Shown: piece after piece, positions 13,208 through 24,100 of the stretch | Layout of the letters: each line of letters begins with the position of its first letter | Position numbering within the stretch: the stretch's first letter is position 1 | NCBI GenBank assembly: GCA_000226015.1 | Contig: JH153179.1 | Location: forward strand, 169,340-222,463 | Reading direction: 5' to 3' | Length of the DNA: 53,124 nt | Origin: Mnemiopsis leidyi | Lineage: Eukaryota; Ctenophora; Tentaculata; Lobata; Bolinopsidae | Position numbers and translations under genes: made by a program | The notes under the pieces: generated by a model | The model's database searches: none | What the model was told of the DNA's origin: nothing | What the model saw: the letters and a program-made list of their open reading frames with translations, nothing else

Positions 13208-13600
13208 TGGGTAGGTGGTATCTATCCCGACTTTCTAGGCAGGAGATCAGGGGTTCGATTTCAAGATCTGCAAATCCTGGAGTAGCGCACAAAATGACCG
13301 GTAAACCGTGATTGAGGGTTAAATAAGGAGGGTCTCCGTTAAAAAGCATTCGCCCAGTCCCAGCTCAGACACCTAAATGTGCATCCTCGATAGGTTAGTG
13401 GTGCATTGGAATATAAAAAGTAGGCAACCCAAGGTTATATTGGCATGTTTACCAATTTTAAAAGTGAGGCTGTCCCCGAGCATATTCGAACCTGCTGCCG
13501 CTAGATTGCGAGGCAGGACGAAATGCCACTCAACCAAATAGCTGGTTCAGTAGAACTGTAAAAGCTTGGGTACATGTAACAAATACAAATACAAATATAC
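13208..13600 (+). mobile_element. tRNA-derived SINE, interrupted by a second tRNA-like element
   Basis: The head resembles a tRNA (GTGGTATCTATCCCGACTTT, B box GGTTCGATT), the body has ACCGTGATTGAGGGTTAAAT and GGAGGGTCTCCGTTAAAA, and the tail is ACTGTAAAAGCTTGGGTAC plus an ACAAAT-rich end. The same body is present at 22993-23264 without the interruption. The inserted part, about 13350-13553, includes a minus-strand tRNA-like segment (13466-13540: GGTTGAGTGGCATT and box B GGTTCGAATAT). Confidence 0.75.
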
Positions 13601-13832
13601 CTCAAGAATACTGTTCTCTAATGAATATGTGGTGGTTGTTGTTGTGATTGTGAGATTATTGCCTAAAACTTGTGACTCTTGATGCTTTTACATAGATTTT
13701 ATCAGCTGTTTGTTATGTATAGTTGGTTCTGACAAAGTCCAAGACCACTGAATTGAATTGCGATGTTCTTTTGTGTTTTGTCTCTAGACATTTTTAGGGC
13801 ATATTTAAATAGTGCCAGAATTTGGTTTTTAT

Positions 13833-13890
13833 GAGAGACTCTCCTTATTTAACCCTTAATTACAGTTTCCTGGTCGTTTGGCTGCGTCGA
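13833..13890 (-). mobile_element. SINE fragment, same family
   Basis: Short minus-strand piece of the SINE body: GAGACTCTCCTTATTTAACC and ACAGTTTCCTGGTCGTTTGG on the + strand match the central domain of the copies at 13208 and 22993. Confidence 0.7.
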
Positions 13891-14867
13891 CCTAAAAATA
13901 CAGCATCTGCAAAGTTTTTATTGTATGCGCTTGTTTGTACGGCAGCACGCACCCTCCCGACAGTGCAAGTAATTATTTTTGGAAAATGAGGTAATTCGAC
14001 AAACACTTGCAGTCCAAATACACTTGAAGTCCGTAAACACAAATGTATACATAAGCTTAAAATCCTTAAACCTTTCGGTATAAATGCAGTTTAACATAAA
14101 CCCTTTTGCATTTTAGCATGCCCCTCTTAAATATTTTAACCGGATTTTTGCCGGACTTTGTACCTTTGTCCTGATTTTTGTTATTTTTGGTAATCTTTAC
14201 CACTTAACAGCGGTTTAGAATGTTTGTGTTTGGTAACTGGACCCTTTGCTTAACCACTAAAGCTTACCGGGAGATGCGGCTCTCTCCCAGGTAAACTAAA
14301 GCCCGTACGAGTGCGCGCGTGGCTAAAAATTGGAACATGGAACCGTGCGCGCACTCACTCTTGATCTTACGGGCTTCATTGACGAGATTATATCCGTCTG
14401 ACGAGATTATATCCGTCATTCGAAGCGAATAGAAGAGCTAAAATAAAATGACGGGAGGGTGCGCGCTGCTGTACAAAAAATTATAGTTGTCAAGCAATTT
14501 TACTTTACCCATTATAGCCCTCACAGTGCAGTAATCATAATGTAGCAAAATCATCATATAAGTCTAACAGCGACAAGTTACCCTGCTGATGCTTATGCAT
14601 GCAGTGCAGCATGGCCACATGAATTTTGAAAAAGCAAATAATTAGTTATAGTCTCACGTTGCGACACGTCGGGAAAGCAGGTGGCTATGACTGAGGTGTC
14701 AGCGGCGGCCAACGGGCCACAACGTCCGCAGTCCGGTCAATTAGTATAACGGGTGTCTTTACATTGCGGCCCATTTTCACATTTGAAAAAATTTCAGGGC
14801 GGTTGTGTACTGCGCAGCAGGCCTGACAACGTTTATGTAAAATAAGGCAAATAAAAAGAGGGTATTC
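13891..14867. other. Non-coding, repeat-rich
   Basis: A GC-richer patch at 14290-14470 contains GTGCGCGC and its inverse, and a short direct repeat (GACGAGATTATATCCGTC at about 14382 and 14400). No coding evidence. Confidence 0.5.
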
Positions 14868-15182
<315 letters not shown>

Positions 15183-15249
15183 AAATGATGATAATGGATA
15201 AGTTTCAAATCTATTGCTTTTTCTTAAGCAAACCGTAACAATAACATAC

Positions 15250-16550
15250 CATTTGGTGTTGTTGATCAGGTCCTATTTCTGCTTTATCGATCATGACCAT
15301 CTCATCCAATTCCAGGCTAGGCTTTTTCCTCCTCGTGCCGGCTTTATTTGGCTTCACCATGCCCAAAGTGGACGAAAATCCTTAACGTAGACCCTACTCA
15401 AACGATACTTCTGCTATCGATACTCTATGCAAATATGCGATTGCTACCGAACTGCTTCCAAAGTCCAGTTCAACGTCAAACTACCAAATTTTTCTACAAA
15501 CTAAACAAAATGTGGACGTCAATAAAGTTCTCCGTGACAAACGCCCTCGCAATCTAAGGTTGTACATCTATAAGCCTGGTACGAGCAATTTGAGATGGGT
15601 CAAACTCAAATAGGTACATACAATTTGCGTTGGTCAAATTTGTTCATGCATCAACATAGAACATGTTTTCATTGCCCACTGTGCAAGTCGTTTTACATCT
15701 TTGAGTTTTGTGGATTGAATTTAATAGAAATGTTTTCCATGATCATCTTCATACTTGAACTTCAAACTTGATTGCATTCTGATTTGTTTAAGATAGTAAA
15801 AACTATTTAGCAGGATCTTTAAACTCCTCACTGCTTACTCTTGGTGCAGGTTTTTGACGCTGTTTGATGCCCTTAAAAAAGTATGACTATCAGTATCAGT
15901 GTTGTTTACCCCAGCAATTTGGTAAAATTTGTACTACTACAGATTTAGAGATAGAGTCCATATTAGATGACAGTTATAAAACTGCAATACTACAAGTACA
16001 AGTACACCGACATCACAATCCAAATCCAATCAAAAAGATCGCTTTATATTTATAATCATAACCGAAGAATTATTTTGAGGTATGAACAATCAATTCCGGT
16101 ATCAGTATCACTATAGTGGTACTGATACTGAAATTTATGGTGTAGAATTCAAAACAGCCATTACTATTTTCACCAGATCTATACAGCGATCAGCGTTTGA
16201 ACTTACATATTCGTAGTCAGGGTCAGAAAGCCTGGGCGTCCTCTCTCTACTTCGTTTTGGCATTTTTCTGGTTCTCTGAATATATCTACGTCGGACTATA
16301 GGAGGTTCTGGCTGAAAGTTTAAGGATACTGATAAGCCCGTATTACATGAGTATGATACATAGCGGGGTCAAGAAAGTATGAGCTTTAAGGTTAATGATT
16401 TAAGGTTAATGCATGCGGCTGTTGTTGTACATTAGTATAACATGTTTAGCATTCTACGACACTATCAAGTAGCATTGCTATCACCTGAACAGTTGACTTG
16501 CTGACTTTTTCACTGTCTGCCTCATCAAAGGATTCAGATTTGAACATCAT
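15250..16550 (-). CDS. Probable N-terminal exons of the ACC gene
   Basis: Three exon-like segments on the minus strand all have phase-0 boundaries that would splice in frame to the ACC exon at 10735. They are 16550-16485 (ATG at 16550, starts MMFKSESFDEADSEK, donor GTGATA), 16311-16207 (acceptor TTTCAG, 35 residues rich in Arg/Pro/Ser, ends SDPDYEY, donor GTAAGT) and 15360-15250 (contains an ATG at 15360, lysine/arginine-rich, ends GPDQQHQM, donor GTATGT). The upstream acceptor of the third is weak (AAG at 15352), so it may instead be an alternative first exon. ACC N-termini are poorly conserved regulatory tails, so homology cannot confirm this. A further option is a tiny first exon with ATG at 10957 encoding MSHCV before a GTATGT donor at 10942. 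RNA evidence would decide. Confidence 0.5.
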
Positions 16551-18005
16551 CTTCAAAACGAAACTGCTACGCTACCAACCAGGAGTGAAGCAGTTCAGAT
16601 CAAAGTGGACACAGAAATCACGCTTACAAAATTTGGGCAAATATGTTAAAACTAAGACACTTCAGTTACTACAGAGCCTAGCGCACATAGTAGAGTGGAG
16701 GCAGTTACAGTGGTATAATATCAGCGGACACGTGGTGCTATACAGTGGATCACGTGACCTACGCAGTGGGGCCGGTCTTAATCAGAGAGCCGCCCCAACA
16801 ATAGTGTTACTAGTGTCTACACACGTGGCTAGAGTCCTGATCGACCGATTTGTGGGCAATAGTATTACTATTGCTACTCGAGTCTTGGTTACTTTAGTGG
16901 TAACAATCCCGAAGGGATTATGGGACAAACGTATAGGTATTACGGAGGGTATTAGATCACAGTGTATCCCCAATTTACTTGATCGTCTAAAATGGGAAAA
17001 TGTCTACTACTGACTACTTTTACAAGAAAAGCTCCTTAAAATACTCCTTCAACTTGACGTACAAGTGCAGGGATCTAAATTTAAGTCTAACTACAAAGTA
17101 ATCTGGAGATAACAATATCAAGAATGATACAGATAATTTGATTCCCTAATAGAGCAAACTGGGCAACGTCTGTGCGTTATTGTTACTTTTTACTGGACAA
17201 CTGAGATGTTGACATTGTTACATTAATTGTACTACAATGACAAATGTACTACAATGACAATTATAACTATTGTAGTGGCCATTGAAATTCCTGACAAAAG
17301 TGTTCTTTCTTTGTTAAAAGGGGTTGTGGGCAAAGGAAACAATGTCATAAAAACATAACTCAAAAGAATTCAACAGTCTTCATACAATAAATGCCAAGAG
17401 AATGTAAAATACAACGACTTTTACCGAGAAGAAATTCCCGAAGTCACGAATTGCTGAAAGTATGTAACTTAATTGATCAATGATAAAACTTATTAACATA
17501 CGCCTTTAAAAACCTACAACAGCTGGCGCAAAAGTGACGAAATTTGCGGAGCTGATGCAAATTTCGAAATCAGTTTTCTTTGTCATATTTTTAAGAGACG
17601 GAAAAAACGTAATCAACTTAAAACTAATTCAATTAATATTCAATACTTAAAACGGTGAAATCATTGACTTATTATTCTAAATAAGATGTAACCTATAGAT
17701 GTAACCTATAGAAAACCTATAGAAAAAATAACATGAGAAATAAGGTATCATAACGCTGCAGTAGATGAATAATAATAAGTTTAGACAAGCACTGATCCGG
17801 AAAATCATAAAAACGTTTTAATTACCTACCGAGTATAATAATCAAGCGAACCTAGGTACTAAGCAAATTATTTACTGTCAATATAAAAAGATAAAAATTG
17901 CTGAAAACTGACGAAACTCATTTAAACATATCAATATCAATAAATGGTCCAATCTATTCTAGAAACAATTCCAGAGTTTGTTTTCGAGTCAATCAGTATC
18001 ATAAC
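16551..18005. other. Intergenic region between ACC start and DOCK end
   Basis: About 1.5 kb between the putative first ACC exon and the DOCK stop. Both genes point the same way (minus), so this should hold the DOCK 3' end and the ACC promoter. There is a diffuse repeat at 17690-17725 (TGTAACCTATAGA). The + strand open frame 16498-17013 overlaps the ACC exon and looks random. Confidence 0.45.
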
Positions 18006-18078
18006 CAACACCATGGCACGTTGAGGGGGTAACGCGTGAGGGTTAACGCGTTAGGGATAACGCGTTAGGGGTAACGCG
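18006..18078. repeat. Short 14-bp repeat (TAACGCGTTAGGG)
   Basis: About four copies of GGTAACGCGT(G/T)AGGG just past the DOCK stop codon, in the probable 3' UTR. The core TTAACGCGTTA is palindromic. Confidence 0.7.
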
Positions 18079-18137
18079 AAGTTGTCACAATAAATGCGTG
18101 TATCAGTAAAATATAGAATCAGTTCCAGTTTCCTGCC

Positions 18138-21100
18138 CTATTGGGTAGGTGGAAGAGGGACCGTCTTGTCTCGGGGGACTTTGGGGGGTCGGCCTGCCGT
18201 GCTGTTGGTACGTTGGGGAAGTGGCGGAGGAGCGTCTACTGCTTCATCTGAAATATTGAGAGTATCAGTCCCATCCCATAAGATGCATTATGCAGTCGAA
18301 ATAAAATACTAACATCGTGAGAGAGAGACATGGAGTTATTTTTATCATTCAAAAATGTCCATATTTACCATCAAATGATAAAAAGGCAAATGCATTAAAT
18401 TCGTTACAGGTGCATAGTTTTTTAGAGAAGAAGTTAGAATGTAATAGCCTGAGATTTTCAATGCTGTCGCTGATAACAAAATTTGATTGGGTATTAAAAA
18501 AGATTAGCAACAGGTCATAATCAAATGTTACAAATTTGCATCCATTTCGTCAAAAAACAACCGAACTCATTAAAAATGATTTTAATGACCACACTATTTT
18601 GGAAGGAGCATAACAGTAACCATCAGGAATTATATTCGTAGTCATCAACTCAACTTTTTATTTCACGAAGCAATAAGATGACAACAAACACAATAGCACA
18701 CGTTAAATAAAATCGAATTGAGCATGTTCAGTGATTGCGAGTGATTGGAATTAGCACACCTGGCATTACCAATCTTAGAAAGTCGTCCAATCATGAACAA
18801 CTTGTTAATCGTAGATAAAGATTGAAGTAGGAACAGTGATTACTACTACAATCCCATCGCAGCGCACGTGGCATCTTACTCATGTGACATCTTACTGGTT
18901 ACTCGAATTCTTTTTGGCTTTACTTTTTGAAAACACTTTGGCGATACTTTTCCGTCGACGGGGGCCAGTCTTAGCAGGTATCGGAACGGGCGGGGCAAGG
19001 TCTGAGAATGAAGCTTGACTCTGACTGCGACTCCGCATGAAGACAGAACCGGAAGATTTGTAGTTTAAGGAGACACTACTGGTCGCTTTGTACGTGTCAA
19101 AATTGTCCGAGTCCAACCTCCCTATTTGACTGATAAGATCGTCAAGACTTGGCGACATGTCTGTACCGGAGATGCTCACATCTGATTTCTCGTTTATAAT
19201 GTCCAGGGCAGAGCCTAGGATTTAGGGATAATTGTACGGCGGGAAATGAAGGAAAATTTTCAGAATAGGGCAGCACTGCAAGTATTTTGTACAACGTTAC
19301 ACAGACAGAGAAAGTGGACAAACTGATGATATAAACAGAAACTAGCGAACATGGGATTAGACGTAATATTTGAATATCTGTCGCTTCACAATGCAATTGC
19401 ATATTTGCACGGTCAAATAAAATACCTTAGTCAGAAAGTAAACGCTTAGGATGTTGTCATATAGTAAGTCGGATCGTTTAAACCGTTAGTAAAATACAAA
19501 CCTATACACTAAAACTAGAGATGTCACCACCTTCTATTTGATTCAGACTTCCTCAGGGACTTCTTAGCGTGTAGAATATCATGAAGCCCTCCAGCTCCTC
19601 TCTCTAAAGTTGGTGGAGTGACGTACATCCCAACCGTGGCACTTCGGGGATGTTCTCCAGCTGAGGCTCCACTAGGGATATCTGTAGTTGTGTGGTCTGA
19701 TGGCATGATGTAAGAATCTTCATCTTCGTCCTCCAAGTCGACCCCACTTTTAAATGCACTAGAAAGCCGCCGAAGACCTTTTTTTGTTGCTTCTGTGAAA
19801 CTCTTCTGGCGGTTTAGTCCCGATCTCGATCGATTTGTGGAGCTCTTCTCAGAATCATCGTCCGAATAATCATCGGCAGGTGACTCTGTAGACTTACCTC
19901 GTATGTATTTCAAACCCTTCAAACTAGCTTTAGCTTTCTTGAAACTAGACATGGATTTGGAGTTCCTACTGTTCCCCACGCTGACCTCAGGTTCCGCCCC
20001 AGGCGTGATGTACGAGAAGAGATCGGGGGTCGGAAGGGAGTTTTTACCTCTTCTATTTTGGAGTGCGACTGGAGATTTGGAATAGTTGGTTAAGCCCATC
20101 ACGGGCGATCTCTTCACATTCATGTCAATGACATGGCTGTCAGAAAGTCTCTTTTTCCTAGTGGGAGTGGGTGACTTTCTCTGAGACGATGGAGATGTGA
20201 CAGCGGGGATCGTTTGAGTGACGAGATTTCTAGATGGACCGGGAGACGATTTGGAGGTGTTGTAGATGGGAGTGGGAATATCTTCCACTGGACATACATT
20301 AAAATCAGAGGTCTCTGATCTTAAAGTGAAGGGCTGCGTTCTGCTAACCAATGGGGAGTGTGCAGACTGGGCATATCTCCCGATTTTATTTGAATTTTCG
20401 GTCTTTTTAACTAAATCTTGAAATATTGTTAAGGGATCATTCTGATAAACTGTACTAGAGCGTCTCAATGGTCGGGTGGGTTTCCGACGTGTTTGTAAGT
20501 CAGTTGGTTCGTCAGTCGGTTCGTTTGTCACATCGTCCTCTGTGAAAATATCGTTTATGTAGGTTTGAAATATTGAAAAAAAAAACCTACCAAGTTCTAT
20601 ATCAAAATGAGAAAACACAATGATTGGCCTTTGATAATTCAAAAAATTGCTAAAAAGTACTTGTTAATCTTGTAAAGTCGAGAAGACGATATCTAAAATA
20701 CGGGCTCTTAAATCAACCTTTCTAAAGTTAAACAGGAACTCACAAAATCAAGACAAAAGACAGAGACAGAAACAGTTTACCAAGAAAAACAAACCGGTCA
20801 AGATGTTGTTAGCGTTGTCCGGTGGTGTGGTGGAGTTAGCTTTAGGTCGAGGTGGTAAAGTGGGAACATTGTTGTGAACCTGGGGTGAGGAGTTAGCTTT
20901 AGGTCGAGGTGGTAAAGTGGGAACGTTGTTGTGAACCTGGGGTGGGGAGTTAGCTTTAGGTCGAGGCGGTAAAGTGGGAACGTTGCTTAGAACCTGGGGT
21001 GGGAGTTAGCTTTAGGTCGAGGTGGTAAAGTGGGAACGTTGTTGTGAACCTGGGGTGGGGAGTTAGCTTTAGGTCGAGGTAGTAAAGTGGGAACGTTGTT

Positions 21101-24100
21101 GTGAAACCTGGGTGGGGAGTTAGCGTTAGGTCGAGGTGGTAAAGTGGGAACGTTGTTGTGAACCTGGGGTGGGGAGTTAGCTTTAGGTCGAGGTGGTAAA
21201 GTGGGAACGTTGTTGTGAACCTGGGGTGGGCGGTAACAATTCACTTGTAGTCAAGACCACCTCAGTGAAGTGAAAAACTTGTAAAATATAAATTATTTTC
21301 AACATTACAGTATTTGGTGAAAAACTTGCCACAAATTCATAGTTTACCCAAGATCTTTTTATCAGACAAACCTCATGATCGTTAATGGAAGTGTTGGAGA
21401 AACTCATGTCTAAAGATCCGTTACTGTTGATGGACTTCTGACTCTCCCTCTTCATCGTCGGACTGTTTTGTATTAAACTGGAACGCTTCTGAGTGGAATG
21501 TCTCTGAGAATATGGACTTATGGAGGGGACGATATTATGAGCCTTATGTATTGAAATATATTTTTCAACAACATTAGTTGATTCATTTATCTATTTTATT
21601 TATTATCATTTTATTTATTGTTATTTGATTGATTATCATTATTCTGATTTCTGACATACTCAAAGAGCGAAAAAGTATATATATATATATTCAAATCATT
21701 CAAATTAAATCTAAAGAAGTGAAAGTGTTTGAGACTTACTTTAGGTGGAAGAGCTGGAGTATCGGGGTTCACAGCATTAGCGGCAGTTCTCCTGTCCCTG
21801 ATGAGAGCCTGTGGGTCTGGCAACACCTCTGTCTTCCTACTAGGGAGGGGTGGTGGGGTTGCACCCCCCGTCACGAAGGGGTTCTCCTCACCAGACGTTA
21901 CCGATATCATGGAGGTCCTGCTCCTCATGTTCTGTGGAAACAGTGATCAGAGATTGTTAGAAAACTACAAAACTTAAAAAGTTCATCTCCAAGGATTTGA
22001 CAACCAATCAGTAATGCTCAAAATTCAAACGATTACTTTACTGACAGATTCTTGTCATGATTCCCAAGCGTCTGAGTCAAGTAACAAGAAGCATTGCGAT
22101 GAAATGTTGAATTTACCCGAGACAAGGTTGAGTTATATCGATGAAGGGTAGAGTTTGAAGCGATCGTGCTAGTTCTCATCGACCTGTATGGAGTGCCCGA
22201 AGAAATACCCTGCAAGAATTTCATGATACTAAAACAAACAAACCCACAAATCACTGTGCTTTCAATCATTTCAAAGCTCCTGACGCGTGCTTTAAATCAG
22301 ATAAACCGATATCACGTGATCAGAAAACACCAAACTTCGGTTTAACCGGTCCTGATCAGAACTCGTACCAGCTCACGGCGGTATTTGTTGCTGTCTTGTC
22401 GCATCTTGTCGTGTTGTGTGGTCAGGTGGTCGTGGAGTGGTCGCACCGACTCCGCACAGATTTTACCGTGAACATCGCATCCGTCTTGGAGGATCTCCAC
22501 CTACGAGATCAGGGTGTTATGTCTCGGGAATTTAGAATTGCTGAGTATTACATTTCAAATCTAATTCACAATAAAATTCAGATTTTCTTCAATTTTAATT
22601 TCATCAACTGATTTTTTCTCCCGCTCAAAGAGTTACCTGATCAATGATTATTCTCTTCAAATACATGATATTTTCCGAGTCTGCAGGGTTGTTATCCGCG
22701 TACTCCTTACTAAAGAACGCTTCCTCGTACTTCTTGATACCACCCTGAACAACCGCGTCAATAGTTCCGTTCAGCGCCATCGTCAGTGGATTGGCGTTAG
22801 TTTCTCGCTGAGCTTTGTAACTGTCGATGAGGATCCGGAGTTCTCTGTTCTTCCTCTCCATCGCTTCTATTGCTGTGTTGATCGGTGAAAGTTCCGTCTG
22901 AAATTAAAGAAGTGGTGAGTTAATGGTGAGTAGCTGATGAGCAGATGGTGAAAATTGGTGAGTTACTGGTGAGTAACATCCACGATTAAATGATTTTTGT
23001 ATTTTTTTGTATTTCATTACACCTGTACCCAGGCTTTTACAGTTATGCTGAAGGGGCTCCTGGAAGATTCAAGATCTTTTAACGGAGTCCCTCCCCATTT
23101 AACCCTAAATCACGGTTTCCCGGTCATTCGGCTGAGCCGACTGAAGGAGATTGCATAGACTAATGCCCTTAGCGCACTTCTCTGGGACTGGCGGATCGGG
23201 GAATCGAACCCCCGATCTTCTACGTGGAAAGTCGGGGTAGACAGTAGACACCACTACACCACCAATAACATTCTATGACCCAATGTTGTATTTGAGAGAG
23301 TCTAACGTTATACACTTTTCAAAAATAATATGCACTTGGTTTTTCAAATGAAGACCGAGTTATTTGGGTTGGATTTCAGGTAACAGTCAAAACAACTGGA
23401 CAGTCCACCATCAGATCATGTTTAACTTGTTTCTTTTGTGTCTCCTCTACAACGCGCAACATGGAGGTACATGTGTAGCTTTATACGATTAGAACTGACT
23501 TATTTAATCAAAACTGACTCATTCAATCAAAACTGACTCATTCAATCTCAACTTACATATTCGATCAAAAATGACTTATTTAATCAAAACTGACTTATTC
23601 AATCAAAACTGACTTATTCAATCAAAACTGACTTATTTACAATATTCAATCAAAACTGACTTATTCAATCAAAACTGACTTATTCAATCAAAACTGACTT
23701 ATTCAATCAAAACTGACTTATTCAATCAAAACTATATCATATGATCACATTGAAGCTCCTGCCATGCTAAAATCCAACAATATCTTGTTGGACGTATGTT
23801 TCTCCAGGGTCTATGGAGACGACAGTCTGTGAAGATTACTACAAGAAGGAGGACTGCGAGGAGCTGAGAGACAAGAACTTTTGTAACAACGAACAGACGA
23901 GAAGATACGTTAGGCTGAACTGTGCGGCAACTTGCGAAGTCTGCAAGGTGGGAGTCTCTTCCTTCTTCTACTGTCTCCTTACTGTAGGCACTATAGGCAC
24001 CATCTGTAGGCACTATAGGCACCATCTGCAGGCACTATATGCACCATCTGTAGGCACTGTAGGCACTATAGGCACCATTTGCAGGCACTGTAGGCACCAT

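Noticed and set aside
16498-17013. Plus-strand frame of 171 codons
   Set aside because: Overlaps the probable ACC exon on the other strand, has no recognisable motif, and its composition looks random.
23185-23264. tRNA gene
   Set aside because: The tRNA-like segment is the head of a SINE whose body recurs elsewhere in the window, and pairing of the acceptor stem is not evident.
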